From Bradyrhizobium sp. CCBAU 51627 (GTDB lineage: Bacteria; Pseudomonadota; Alphaproteobacteria; Rhizobiales; Xanthobacteraceae): 64,000 nt of DNA. The notes under the pieces were generated by a model, which saw only the letters and a list, made by a program, of their open reading frames with translations, did not search any database and was not told the origin of the DNA. Positions within the stretch are counted from its first letter, which is position 1. Each line of letters opens with the position of its first letter. Where the stretch lies: the NCBI RefSeq assembly GCF_028128765.1, contig NZ_LBJG01000005.1:372001-436000 (forward strand). The letters are read 5' to 3'. Below are positions 44,733 to 53,673 of this stretch, piece after piece. A program made the position numbers and the translations under genes.

Positions 44733-45275
44733 TCATCGGGCTTCGATCGTGCTCATGTGCCGCAGCCACTCGACGAGATAGAGCGACACGGAGGACAGCG
44801 TGAACACCGTGACCAGACCCATCAGAACTATATCATATGGGCCCGCTTTGAAGCCGAAAGCGAGGGCAGCCAGCACCAATGCCGCATAGGCCACCTGGGC
44901 TACTGTATTGAGCTTCGACACTTTCGACGGCTTCATCTCGACCGGCTTGTCGAACAGCCAGGATACGATCACCGCAGCGACAATCATGATGTCGCGCGAC
45001 ACCACCAGAATCACGATCCAGCGCGGAATATCTCCCCAGATCCCGAGCGACAGGTAGATTGAGACCAGCAAGGCCTTGTCAGCCAGCGGATCGAGCAGGG
45101 CACCGAGTTCACTGGACATATTGAATCGCTTGGCGAGGAAACCGTCCACAGCGTCGCTGACACCCGCGATGAGGAAGACGGCGAACGCCACCTCCATTTG
45201 GCTCGATACGATGGCCCAGACGATGATGGGGACCAGCATGATGCGGCCCAGGGTAATGATGTTCGGAATACTCAC
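44733..45275 (-). CDS. CDP-alcohol phosphatidyltransferase (PgsA-like)
   Basis: 180 residues with five or six membrane helices. The family signature DG-x2-AR-x8-G-x3-D-x3-D appears as DGFLAKR, then GALLDPLADK, so Lys replaces the Arg. It begins SIPNIITLGRIMLVP, like phosphatidylglycerophosphate synthases, which join CDP-diacylglycerol to glycerol 3-phosphate. The GTG at 45275 matches where family members begin. Divergent from purM. Cardiolipin-synthase-type alternatives cannot be excluded. Confidence 0.85.
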   Translation of the reverse strand: MSIPNIITLGRIMLVPIIVWAIVSSQMEVAFAVFLIAGVSDAVDGFLAKRFNMSSELGALLDPLADKALLVSIYLSLGIWGDIPRWIVILVVSRDIMIVAAVIVSWLFDKPVEMKPSKVSKLNTVAQVAYAALVLAALAFGFKAGPYDIVLMGLVTVFTLSSVSLYLVEWLRHMSTIEAR

Positions 45276-45312
45276 ACGGCGCTTCCCGGCACCCGACCTG
45301 ACTTTGAATCCC

Positions 45313-45326
45313 GCCTCTAAAGAGGC
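45313..45326. repeat. Short inverted repeat in the pgsA-like/purM divergent region
   Basis: GCCTCT-AA-AGAGGC, 6-bp arms with a 2-base centre, 38 bases upstream of the pgsA-like start and 106 upstream of purM. It might be an operator; no regulator is suggested. Confidence 0.3.
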
Positions 45327-45431
45327 TGAACCGGTTGATATCTCTACATAGTATAGGGCGGGGCGCCACGCTTGCCATTGCGCGTCCCCGGAATTCGACG
45401 TAACCAGCCGCAAACCCACTGGAAATCGGGC

Positions 45432-46502
45432 ATGACCGACCGCAAAAACGGCCTCACTTACGCCGATTCAGGCGTCGATATCGACGCGGGCAACCGCCTG
45501 GTCGATCTGATCAAGCCGATGGTGCGCGCCACCGCACGGCCCGGCGCCGACGCCGAGATCGGCGGATTCGGCGGTCTGTTCGACCTCAAGGCGGCCGGTT
45601 TTAGGGATCCCGTCCTGGTGGCGGCCACGGACGGCGTCGGCACCAAGGTCAAGATCGCAATCGAGACCGGCCTGCACGGCGGAATCGGCATCGATCTCGT
45701 CGCCATGAGCGTCAACGACCTCGTGGTGCAGGGCGCCGAGCCGCTGTTCTTCCTGGACTATTTTGCCTGCGGCAAGCTCGACCCCGAGGCCACGGCCGCA
45801 ATCGTCGCCGGCGTCGCCGAAGGCTGCCGCGAATCCGGCTGCGCCCTGATCGGTGGCGAGACTGCCGAAATGCCCGGCCTCTACAGGGATGGCGACTATG
45901 ATCTCGGCGGCTTTGCCGTGGGCGCCGCCGAACGTGGCACGCTGTTGCCCCGCAAGGACATCGCCGCCGGCGATGCAGTGATCGGCCTTGCTTCCTCGGG
46001 CGTGCATTCCAATGGCTTCTCGCTGGTGCGCAAGATCGTGGAACAGTCCGGCCTCGGCTTCGAGGCGCCGGCGCCGTTCGCGCCCGTGATGACCCTTGGC
46101 GGTGCGCTGCTGACGCCGACCCGGCTCTACGTCAAATCCTGCCTGCGTGCGATCCGCGAGACCGGCGCGGTGAAGGGGCTTGCCCACATCACCGGCGGCG
46201 GTTTCACCGACAACATCCCGCGCGTGCTCCCGAGCCACCTCGGCGTCGGCATCGACCTCGCGCGCCTGCCGGTGCTGCCGGTGTTCAAATGGCTGTCGGC
46301 GCAGGCCGGCATCGCCGAACTGGAGATGCTGCGCACCTTTAACTGCGGCATCGGCATGATCGCCATCGTCGAGCCCGACAAGGTCGACCAGGTCACGCAG
46401 GTCTTCAGCGATGCTGGCGAAACCGTGGCACTGCTCGGCACCGTGATCCCGGCCGAGGGCGAACGCGTCGTCTATAACGGCCATCTCGACCTGGCCCTGT
46501 GA
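45432..46502 (+). CDS. purM: Phosphoribosylformylglycinamidine cyclo-ligase
   Basis: 356 residues, AIR synthetase of purine synthesis. Family motifs: [14 protein letters not shown] at the N terminus, [13 protein letters not shown] near 66-78, [19 protein letters not shown] near 99-117 and GGETAEMPG near 148. The stop shares one base with the purN ATG, so the two are translationally coupled. Confidence 0.96.
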   Translation: MTDRKNGLTYADSGVDIDAGNRLVDLIKPMVRATARPGADAEIGGFGGLFDLKAAGFRDPVLVAATDGVGTKVKIAIETGLHGGIGIDLVAMSVNDLVVQGAEPLFFLDYFACGKLDPEATAAIVAGVAEGCRESGCALIGGETAEMPGLYRDGDYDLGGFAVGAAERGTLLPRKDIAAGDAVIGLASSGVHSNGFSLVRKIVEQSGLGFEAPAPFAPVMTLGGALLTPTRLYVKSCLRAIRETGAVKGLAHITGGGFTDNIPRVLPSHLGVGIDLARLPVLPVFKWLSAQAGIAELEMLRTFNCGIGMIAIVEPDKVDQVTQVFSDAGETVALLGTVIPAEGERVVYNGHLDLAL

Positions 46503-47155
46503 TGAAGCGCCGCGTCGCCATTCTGATCTCCGGTCGCGGTTCCAACATGGCCGCGCTGATCAAGGCAGCAAGTGCGCCGGATTTTCCGGCAGAGATTTCG
46601 CTGGTGGTCTCCAACAAGGCCGACGCGCTCGGGCTCGAACGGGCCAAGGCGGCCGGCGTGAAGACCGAGGTCATCGAGAGCAAGCCGTTCGGCAAGGACC
46701 GCGCTGGTTTCGAGGCCGTGCTGCAGGCAGCGCTGGACCAGCACGGCATCGAGCTGATTTGCCTCGGCGGCTTCATGCGCCTGTTCACCGCCGAATTCAC
46801 CAAGGCCTGGTACGGACGGATGCTCAACATCCATCCCTCGCTGCTGCCGTCATTCCCCGGCCTCGACCCGCATGGCCAAGCCTTGCGCGCCGGGGTCAAG
46901 TTGTCTGGCGCGACAGTGCACTTCGTGATTCCTGAGACTGATGCCGGCCCGATTGTGATGCAGGGCGCCGTGCCCGTCAGCGACCACGACACCGCGGAGA
47001 CGCTGTCGGAGCGCATCATCGAAGTCGAGCACCGCATCTATCCTGCGGCGCTGAGCCTGCTCGCGAGCGGCAAAGTCAAGATCGAGGGCGACGTCTGCAA
47101 GACGACGGGAAGCGAGGCGTCCGAGAATTTTCTGATTGCGCCTGTGGTGAATTGA
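46502..47155 (+). CDS. purN: Phosphoribosylglycinamide formyltransferase
   Basis: 217 residues. It formylates GAR with 10-formyl-THF in the third step of purine synthesis. The catalytic Asn and His are in LNIHPSLLPSFPG near 106-118 and the Asp in ETDAGPIVMQG near 144. The N-terminal phosphate-binding motif is ILISGRGSNMAAL. It follows the common purM-purN order. Confidence 0.95.
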   Translation: MKRRVAILISGRGSNMAALIKAASAPDFPAEISLVVSNKADALGLERAKAAGVKTEVIESKPFGKDRAGFEAVLQAALDQHGIELICLGGFMRLFTAEFTKAWYGRMLNIHPSLLPSFPGLDPHGQALRAGVKLSGATVHFVIPETDAGPIVMQGAVPVSDHDTAETLSERIIEVEHRIYPAALSLLASGKVKIEGDVCKTTGSEASENFLIAPVVN

Positions 47156-47189
47156 GGCGCGTCCTGCGTTTCGTCGTCTCAAACAAAAT

Positions 47190-47208
47190 CCCCCGGCAGA
47201 GCCGGGGG
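47190..47208 (-). terminator. Intrinsic terminator of the cold-shock gene (possibly bidirectional)
   Basis: CCCCCGGC-aga-GCCGGGGG is a perfect 8-bp stem. Read on the minus strand it is followed by ATTTTGTTT, so it should end the cold-shock transcript; it may also stop purN transcripts from the other side. Confidence 0.75.
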
Positions 47209-47245
47209 CAACGTCATGATCTCTCGCGCTGGGCTTTGAGAGGAA

Positions 47246-47452
47246 TCAGGAGACCTTGAGGTTCTCCGCGGACGATTTGCCGCGGTTCTCCACGAGGTCG
47301 TATTCAACCACCTGGTTCTCGTTCAGGGTCGAGAGGCCAGCGCGCTCGACCGCGGAGATGTGGACGAACACGTCCTTATCGCCGCCGTTCGGCTTGATGA
47401 ACCCATAGCCCTTGGTCGGGTTGAACCATTTGACGGTGCCCTTTTGTGGCAT
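47246..47452 (-). CDS. Cold-shock family RNA-binding protein
   Basis: A 68-residue OB fold. Both RNA-binding motifs are present: RNP1 KGYGFIKP near 14-21 and RNP2 VFVHIS near 28-33, after the typical start GTVKWFNPTKG. It melts RNA secondary structure. GGAGGAG lies 8 bases before the ATG. Which of the several alphaproteobacterial paralogues (CspA and others) it is cannot be told. Confidence 0.95.
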   Translation of the reverse strand: MPQKGTVKWFNPTKGYGFIKPNGGDKDVFVHISAVERAGLSTLNENQVVEYDLVENRGKSSAENLKVS

Positions 47453-47827
47453 CGTTAGTCTCCTCCGCTAGATACTAAAAAGACGCGGCCGCTTTTCGCG
47501 TGCCACGTCACAAACGGGCTTCCGGAAGTCTGTTCGAGTCTTGAGTCTGTCGCGAAACGCACAGCCGAGCGGCCAATTCCGATTGTGTGCGGTATTCCAA
47601 CACGAAAACCGCGCGCTAGCAAGCCGCGCGCGAATTTCAAGACCGCACCGAAGATCTCCCGCAGCAATTTGGGACCTGTGGCTGCGGAACCACAATCCGG
47701 AGCAATCCCCCCAGCGATCGCTCGCCAAACTGTTGACCCCTTGCGGCAGTTCAGCACAAATCGCCGCACCTGCTCGCCGTTCATGTTGTTTTTTTGCGGC
47801 CGCCATTTTGCTTCGGGATTACTCGTC
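47453..47827. other. Divergent region csp / outer-membrane protein
   Basis: 375 bases with no supported gene. It must hold the cold-shock gene's 5' leader, which in this family is often long and structured, and the promoter of the gene at 47828. I cannot place either start. Confidence 0.5.
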
Positions 47828-49018
47828 ATGTGCTGCAATCGGCAGCCCAACAGAACAAGGCAGACGATCGGATTGGATCGTCTCCGTGGAATCGTGCGGG
47901 CGGTTGCCGTCGCCCTTTCGGTCGTCGTGATGACGTCCGCGACATCAGGTTTGGCTCAGACCCCGACGCCGGCTGCATCTCCGACGCCTACACCGTCGCC
48001 TACACCGTCGCCGACACCGACACCGACACCGAGCCCGACGCCGACCCCGACATCGATATCGACCAATTACAACCAGTCGGCGGCCAACAGCACGCTCAAT
48101 GTCGGCTCAAACTTCCTGGAGCGGCTCGGCAACCAGGCCTCCGGCGGCATCAATCGCGCCTCGCGCACCAATCCGGAGGGGGGTGGCGCGTCGGAGAGCG
48201 CGCAGGACCCGCGCTACCGTACCTGGTTCGAGGGTTACGGGATCTCAGTCCGGACCGATGCCCAGGGCGATTTCGTCGGCGACAAGCGCAAGACGATCGG
48301 CGGTGTTGCCGGCTTCGGTGCGCGGATCGCGCCCGGCGTCAACCTCGGCTTTTCCGTTGACCAAAGCCATACCGACATCGACGTGCCGGTCGCGCTCCAG
48401 TCGGCGACGCTCGATCTGACGCAGGTCGGCTTCAACGGCTCGGTCGACAAGGGCCCCTGGACCTGGGCCTTCGCAGTGGTGCACGGATTCGGCAAGGTTC
48501 ATTCCAGCCGCGACACTGGTTTCGGCCTCGCGACGGCGGGCTATCGCGCTTCGGTCGACGGCGCGCTGACCGAGATCAGTTATTACTGGACCAAGGATCA
48601 GATGCGCATCGTGCCCAAGGGCGCGCTTGAATATGTGCGGGCGACCGGCGCGGCGTTCCACGAGGCGGGCGGACTTGACCCTCTTAACGTCGGCTCGAGC
48701 GCGATCTCTCGCGCACGCGCCATGATCGGGGCGGAGATCGGGCGCTACTTCATCGTCGACAAGAAGGTTCTGGACCTCTCGGCCTACGGCAAGTTCGTCG
48801 ATAATTTCTATCAGGACCTGGGATCGGTGCAGGTCAGCCTCGGGACCCAGAACATCATCGTTCCCGGCATTGGCGAGAGCCGTTATGGCCTGGACGCCGG
48901 CGCCTCGGCCTCGCTCAGCCTGACCAACACCGCGCGGCTCTACGTCAATTACGACGGCAAATTCCGCAACGAGCTGACGTCGCACCAGGGCACGGTCGGC
49001 TTCGAATATCGGTGGTGA
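47828..49018 (+). CDS. Autotransporter-barrel outer-membrane protein with Pro-Thr linker
   Basis: 396 residues. A signal sequence (VAVALSVVVMTSATSGLAQ) is followed at residues 45-77 by a Pro/Thr/Ser repeat made of TPSPTP units, then about 70 polar residues. A C-terminal barrel of roughly 270 residues has alternating-strand character and ends FEYRW, the aromatic terminus typical of outer-membrane proteins. It resembles autotransporter beta-domains but lacks a passenger domain. The frame is open upstream to 47585; the ATG before the signal sequence is used. Confidence 0.8.
   Translation: MCCNRQPNRTRQTIGLDRLRGIVRAVAVALSVVVMTSATSGLAQTPTPAASPTPTPSPTPSPTPTPTPSPTPTPTSISTNYNQSAANSTLNVGSNFLERLGNQASGGINRASRTNPEGGGASESAQDPRYRTWFEGYGISVRTDAQGDFVGDKRKTIGGVAGFGARIAPGVNLGFSVDQSHTDIDVPVALQSATLDLTQVGFNGSVDKGPWTWAFAVVHGFGKVHSSRDTGFGLATAGYRASVDGALTEISYYWTKDQMRIVPKGALEYVRATGAAFHEAGGLDPLNVGSSAISRARAMIGAEIGRYFIVDKKVLDLSAYGKFVDNFYQDLGSVQVSLGTQNIIVPGIGESRYGLDAGASASLSLTNTARLYVNYDGKFRNELTSHQGTVGFEYRW
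47962..48056 (+). repeat. In-gene tandem Pro-Thr codon repeat
   Basis: Degenerate repeats of the type CCGACACCGACACC and CCTACACCGTCG encode the Pro-Thr linker of the outer-membrane protein. The unit size is a multiple of three, so slippage would change linker length without a frameshift. Confidence 0.7.
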
Positions 49019-49036
49019 CGTAGCGTTCGCCGGTGC

Positions 49037-50077
49037 TTAAGCAGGAGTCGGCGCGACGTAGCCCGTCAATCCAAAGGCTTCGCGCACGGACGTCATCATC
49101 GGCACCAGCGCGTTCGGATGGATGAACTCGTCGCGGAAGCAGGGATAGGTCTTGGGATCGAAGATCTGCTTCAGCCAGTCGACTACGACCTTGTGCCGCT
49201 CGGAGGCGCGGAACTCTTTGTGATAAGTGAGCCAGAGATCGGCGTGGTGGCTGACGCCGAGGTCGACCGCGACGAGCGGCGCCCCGAGCGCGATCGCCAC
49301 CGTCGGCAGGAAGCCGATTCCGGCGCCGCGCTCGACCGCATAGAGCACGCCAACAGAGGAGTTGGTCTTGATCCCGACGATGCCTTCCAGCGATTTCAAC
49401 CCGAGCACGCGGGCATAGGCGCTGTCGTCGACCTGCGGCGCGCTCTGCTTGATGATGCGGTGGCTCGGTAATTCGGCGAGCGTTGACGGCACGCCGTAGA
49501 GGTTCGCATAATCCTCCGAGACGAACGGATAAATGTGCAGCCGGCCGAGCTTGGTGACAATGAGGTCGGAATTGGTCGGCGGCTCGAGCTGGATCGCGAT
49601 GTCCGACTCCAGTCGCGCGACATCGGCCTGCTCCATCGCACAACGCAGGTCGACGGTGATCTTGCGATAGGTCTTCTGGAAATCGATCAGCCGCGGCAGG
49701 ATCCAGAAATTGCCGGGACCTTCTGTCACCGCGACGCGCACCGTGCCCGACGTGTCGTTGGATGAGCGCGAGGCGCGACGGAAGACGTTGAAGGCGTGAC
49801 GCTCCATATGTGCGACGTCGGCGATCATCGCGGCGCCTTCGTCGCTGAGCGTGAGGCCGCTCTGGTCGCGCAGGAAAAGCTTGCAGCCGATGCTCTCTTC
49901 GAGCCGGTCGACCCTGCGCATCAACGTGGTAGAGGTGAGCCCGAGCTCTTCGGCGGCATTTCGGAAACTTTTAAACTTTGCGCAGGCTAAAAAAAGCTTC
50001 AAATCGTCCCAGGACGCATTTAGCGGTTCTTCATGGTGCTGCATCATTGCAGCGCCCCGGTGCAATACTTGCTGCAT
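49037..50077 (-). CDS. LysR family transcriptional regulator
   Basis: 346 residues. The DNA-binding domain is near 20-80: WDDLKLFLACAKFKSFRNAA and then TSTTLMRRVDRLEE. The effector domain starts near GTVRVAVTEGPGNFW. It is longer than usual by a C-terminal stretch of about 40 residues. It could start at the paired ATGs at 50044-50047 instead. Divergent from the GNAT-like pair, with 71 bases between them; no palindromic site is evident there. Confidence 0.88.
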   Translation of the reverse strand: MQQVLHRGAAMMQHHEEPLNASWDDLKLFLACAKFKSFRNAAEELGLTSTTLMRRVDRLEESIGCKLFLRDQSGLTLSDEGAAMIADVAHMERHAFNVFRRASRSSNDTSGTVRVAVTEGPGNFWILPRLIDFQKTYRKITVDLRCAMEQADVARLESDIAIQLEPPTNSDLIVTKLGRLHIYPFVSEDYANLYGVPSTLAELPSHRIIKQSAPQVDDSAYARVLGLKSLEGIVGIKTNSSVGVLYAVERGAGIGFLPTVAIALGAPLVAVDLGVSHHADLWLTYHKEFRASERHKVVVDWLKQIFDPKTYPCFRDEFIHPNALVPMMTSVREAFGLTGYVAPTPA

Positions 50078-50148
50078 ACTCCTGATCTCCAGCCGCTAAG
50101 CTCGTCCCCATAGCGACGTACAAAACCGCCGAACGATAGAGGGACGAC

Positions 50149-50766
50149 ATGAGTATGGAAAGGGGCGCGTGTGCCGCAAGGCATGATTTCGATGCTTTGC
50201 CGTTGAGCCCCGAGGTTGATGTCCGTTGCGCGCAGTTTTCCGAAATCGCGGCACTCTCGGAGATGGCGCGACGGCTGGTTCCGGGCGTGCAGATCGGGGC
50301 AGTGGAGCTTGCGAAGTATTTCGCCTTTGATCCCCAGAGCATCCTGACGTTCACGCGGAAAGGCAGTTTGCTCGGCGGCATGGCCTTCCTGTTTCTCAAC
50401 GATCATGGGCACGATGCATTGCTGCTCGAGGATATCTGTCTGACTGCGCCGCAGACGCGCTATCTCGCTTCCGCGAATGATGACGTCGCAGCCATCTACA
50501 TCTGGGCGATCGCGGCGACCGGCCGTGGTATCGCCGGTCTTGGCAAGGCTGCGGCTCATCTGCGGCAGTTAAGATTTCGCGGCGCGAATTGCTATGCCCA
50601 GCCGTCAACCGTGGCCGGACGCGAGATCATGAGGGCGACCGGCTTCGAGCCCGTTTCGAGCTTCCAGCCCGACCTCTGGTGTTACGAGCGCCCGTGGCAT
50701 CGGCATCCGATGCGGGCGCCGGGCGCAATCGTTCAAGCAAGGAGTTTTGCAGATGCACGGCACTAG
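50149..50766 (+). CDS. GNAT-fold-like hypothetical protein
   Basis: 205 residues. The strand-helix pattern is GNAT-like: LLGGMAFLFLND near 80, DALLLEDICLT near 96, and the C-terminal AGREIMRATGFEPVSSF near 160. No clear acetyl-CoA Q-x-x-G-x-G loop is present, so it may be degenerate or divergent. GAGGGA precedes the ATG. It overlaps the following acetyltransferase gene by 14 bases, and the two probably act together. Confidence 0.65.
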   Translation: MSMERGACAARHDFDALPLSPEVDVRCAQFSEIAALSEMARRLVPGVQIGAVELAKYFAFDPQSILTFTRKGSLLGGMAFLFLNDHGHDALLLEDICLTAPQTRYLASANDDVAAIYIWAIAATGRGIAGLGKAAAHLRQLRFRGANCYAQPSTVAGREIMRATGFEPVSSFQPDLWCYERPWHRHPMRAPGAIVQARSFADARH

Positions 50767-51373
50767 GATTCCTCTCGCCAAGCCCGACTCCCGCGCCATC
50801 ACGATCCGCCTGGCGCGCAATCCGAGCGACCTCATGCTGGTCACCGCCATTCGCTCTGCGGTCTACCTCGCCGAGCAGGATTGCCCGTTTGATGAGGAGT
50901 TCGACGGTAACGACATGGTGGCCGCGCATTTCATCGGCTATGTCGGCAGCGAGCCTGCGGGCTGCCTGCGCGTGCGCTTCTTCGGTGATTTTGCCAAGGT
51001 CGAGCGGCTCGCGGTGCGTCATCAATATCGGCGCTCGCGCCTCTCGTTCAAGTTGGTGCAGGCGAGCATCGACTTCGTGAAGCGCAAGGGGTTCCGCAAG
51101 ATCTATGGTCAGGCCCAGGATCGACTGGTCGATTTCTGGGCCCATTTCGGCGCCAAGCCGCTCGGCAACAACAGGAAGATCACCTTCTCGGATTTCTCCT
51201 ACACGGAGATGCTGCTGGAGATCGAGCCGGGGCCGGATGCCATCACGCTGGATAGCGATCCCTACGTGATCATCCGCCCCGAGGGCGACTGGGACCGCCC
51301 CGGCGTGCTCGATGCCTCGGCGGGGCGGGCGGTGACCTCGCCGCTGCGGGACCTTGCGCTCGCCGGCCGTTGA
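50753..51373 (+). CDS. GNAT family N-acetyltransferase
   Basis: 206 residues. The GNAT core is AGCLRVRFFGDFAKVERLAV, then RHQYRRSRLSFKLVQASIDFVKRKG in the acetyl-CoA-binding position, and WAHFGAKPLGNN near 138. The loop lacks the usual glycines. The N-terminal IRSAVYLAEQDCPFDEEFDG resembles autoinducer-synthase-type acyltransferases. AAGGAG is 8 bases before the ATG at 50753. The substrate is unknown; pairing with the previous gene is conserved only by inference. Confidence 0.78.
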   Translation: MHGTRIPLAKPDSRAITIRLARNPSDLMLVTAIRSAVYLAEQDCPFDEEFDGNDMVAAHFIGYVGSEPAGCLRVRFFGDFAKVERLAVRHQYRRSRLSFKLVQASIDFVKRKGFRKIYGQAQDRLVDFWAHFGAKPLGNNRKITFSDFSYTEMLLEIEPGPDAITLDSDPYVIIRPEGDWDRPGVLDASAGRAVTSPLRDLALAGR

Positions 51374-51796
51374 AACGAGTGCAGCTCTGCGCAAGAGAAT
51401 GCTGGTCTCCATGATGATCCGCTCCTGATCGGGCGTCGCCACGCCATTCTCGATGGCGGCGCCACCATCATGCGATGGCCAGTGTGGATTTGAAACACAT
51501 GGTTCAATCCGTCATCCAGGCTGACCGATCGGACGGCGGAGGCGGGGCTGCGCCCGGGCGAGATGACGTTTGAGCATCCGTTGCCCTCAGCCTTCATCGC
51601 TGCCACCGCTATCAGGTGATCACCGATGCTGTTGCCTGCCGCCAGTCGGGCACCGGTGGGGCGGCCGGCTACAAACGGTCGGTGGTGAATGTCATTGCCA
51701 ACTTTGCTACAATCCAGCCCAGCGCCGAACTGATCAGAGCCAGCGGCGCCGTCGCGGTCCAGGCTGCCGCGATCGGCGGATGGATGGGGTAGGACA
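51374..51796. other. Region with possible gene remnant
   Basis: About 420 bases. A frame on the plus strand from about 51575 to the TAG at 51790-51792 has protein-like composition (for example VVNVIANFATIQPSAELI) but no start with a ribosome binding site and no family I recognise. It may be the tail of a decayed gene. Nothing else stands out. Confidence 0.35.
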
Positions 51797-51964
51797 TTGT
51801 CTCGGGAGGACGAGCTCAAGCAGCTGATGAGCGATCTGTCGCGTGCCGTCGAGGCGGCGCGCCGGGTCGGTCTGCCTACGACCGTCTATTTGCTCTCGAT
51901 GGCGCTGGTCGAGGTGAGGGAAGCCGCAGCGGACGGCGACGGGAGTGACGACGGCGTGGCCTAG
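51797..51964 (+). CDS. Small helical protein with TTG start
   Basis: 55 residues, starting at TTG with TAGGA just upstream. It is mostly one or two amphipathic helices: LKQLMSDLSRAVEAARRVG and TTVYLLSMALVEVREA, then an acidic tail. The regular heptad-like spacing and good codon use suggest a real gene. I recall similar unnamed proteins in Bradyrhizobium. It converges with the monooxygenase gene. Confidence 0.55.
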   Translation: MSREDELKQLMSDLSRAVEAARRVGLPTTVYLLSMALVEVREAAADGDGSDDGVA

Positions 51965-51984
51965 GCCCGGGCGGAGCGATCCGG

Positions 51985-53577
51985 TCAGAAGCGGCCGACG
52001 GCACGTCTCAGGATCTCGGATGGGTCATCAGCATTGTTGGCCGCATAGGCAACAAACTGATCGGGCCGCACCAGGATCAGCCCCGCCTCGTATTTTTCGC
52101 GGCCGCCTGACGCTGTGTCCTCAATCACCTTCAGCGGAATGCCAAGCCGTGCGGCGGCTTGCCCGAAAGCGGCTGCCGCGGCGCCATCCGTCAGATCAAT
52201 CAGCGTGAAGCCGTCGCCGAGCTCCTCGAAGACGTTCTTGCCTGACGACAGAGGTTGCGGCGCCAGATGATGGCCAGCGCGCGCTGCATAGGCGTGCGAG
52301 CCGATTGCGGTGCTGACGCCGCCAATGGGTCCGAAAACGATCGGCGATCCCTCGTAGTTCGGCTCGAAGGCGTTGACTTCCGCGCGTGCGCCAGACTGCC
52401 GCGATTGCCAGGCTGCCTCGAAATCGGCCCGATCCCGCGCCGGATCATGCTGCCAGAGAAAATCCCGGTCGCGGAAGATCGATGTTTCGATGAAGTCGCG
52501 TGCTGTCGATGCGAAGACGGGGCGACGTTCTGCGTCGTAGCTGTCGAGCAGGCTCGCCGGCGCCCAGCCCTGCAGGGCCCCAGCGAGCTTCCACGTTAGA
52601 TTGACGGCATCCTCGAAGCCGCTGTTGATGCCATAGCCGCCATAGGGCGGGTGGCTGTGCGCGGCATCGCCGGCAATGAAGACGCGGCCGGCACGATAGC
52701 TGTCGGCGAGCGTGAAACGCAGATCCCAGAAGCCGATGTGCTCGAATTCGACATCGAACTCCGCCCCCGCCGCTTCGTGCAGCAGGCGCCTGAAATCGAA
52801 ATTGTCGGCCGTGGTCTCGGCGGGGACAGGGGCGTGGAAGAACCATGTGGTGCCGAGATCGACCCGGCCGAAGAACTTCCAGTAACCGTCGAGATCCGGA
52901 TGCAGCACGCTGTAGAAGGACTTACCCGGAAACTTGCTGAGCAAGCGGTGCAATTCGGTGGAGCGAAACACCAGCAAGACCATCAGTCGATCATGGTCGG
53001 AACGGGTCTGCGTTATGCCGGCGCGCTCGCGCACGACCGACCGGCTGCCGTCACACCCGACGACGTAGTCGGCGTGCAGGCTCTGTTTCGTCCCCTCACG
53101 GTTGACGATCTCGATGACGACGCCATCGGCTTCAGGCCGCACGTCCCGGCAGGTCCATCCGTAGCGCAGATCAATGGCGGGAAGCTGCGCTGCCCGTTGC
53201 CGCAACACAGCTTCGGTCGCATATTGCGGCAGGCGCTCATTGTCGGTGAAGTAAAATGGTCGAACCAGTTCGCGCTGCAGCCAGTTGTAGTTATAGCCGC
53301 TGAGCAGCGTGCCGTAGCTCGTCATTCCGCCGATGCCGTAGTCGGGTGGAATGGTGCGGGCCGCCCGCAGCGCCGCCTCCGAGCCCCAGAAATGGAAATG
53401 CTCCATTGTCCGTTGGGTGAGGTTCTGTCCCTTCGGGATCGGCTGCGGCTGCTCGTAGCGTTCGACCACGATGGTCTTGATGCCGCGCAGGCCCAGGCCG
53501 ATCGCAAGGCCCATTCCGACCGGTCCGCCGCCAACGACGACGACCGGCGCGTGGTTGTTCGCCTCAGCCTGCCTCAC
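51985..53577 (-). CDS. FAD-dependent aromatic-ring monooxygenase
   Basis: 530 residues of the p-hydroxybenzoate-hydroxylase class. FAD motifs: VVGGGPVGMGLAIGL near 13-27, the DG motif VVGCDGSRSVVRE near 172 and the GD motif AGDAAHSHPPYGGYGINSG near 293-311. A C-terminal thioredoxin-like domain as in phenol/MhpA hydroxylases follows. It inserts one oxygen atom into an aromatic substrate with NAD(P)H. Start GTG. The palindrome at 53655-53673 lies in its promoter region, which ties it to the adjacent IclR gene. Confidence 0.88.
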   Translation of the reverse strand: MRQAEANNHAPVVVVGGGPVGMGLAIGLGLRGIKTIVVERYEQPQPIPKGQNLTQRTMEHFHFWGSEAALRAARTIPPDYGIGGMTSYGTLLSGYNYNWLQRELVRPFYFTDNERLPQYATEAVLRQRAAQLPAIDLRYGWTCRDVRPEADGVVIEIVNREGTKQSLHADYVVGCDGSRSVVRERAGITQTRSDHDRLMVLLVFRSTELHRLLSKFPGKSFYSVLHPDLDGYWKFFGRVDLGTTWFFHAPVPAETTADNFDFRRLLHEAAGAEFDVEFEHIGFWDLRFTLADSYRAGRVFIAGDAAHSHPPYGGYGINSGFEDAVNLTWKLAGALQGWAPASLLDSYDAERRPVFASTARDFIETSIFRDRDFLWQHDPARDRADFEAAWQSRQSGARAEVNAFEPNYEGSPIVFGPIGGVSTAIGSHAYAARAGHHLAPQPLSSGKNVFEELGDGFTLIDLTDGAAAAAFGQAAARLGIPLKVIEDTASGGREKYEAGLILVRPDQFVAYAANNADDPSEILRRAVGRF

Positions 53578-53654
53578 ATCGTTTCCCCGTGCCTGTTCCG
53601 CGCCTGGCGCGATCGTCGGTCCTCATGGGGCGTCGTGCGCATCTGGTCAAGCTA

Positions 53655-53673
53655 AATCTCGTAGTATGAGATT
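53655..53673. promoter_or_regulatory. IclR operator, copy 1 (monooxygenase promoter)
   Basis: AATCTC-GTAGTAT-GAGATT, 6-bp arms around 7 bases, 78 bases upstream of the monooxygenase start and touching the iclR stop codon. The same arms and spacing recur at 54517-54535. Confidence 0.7.
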
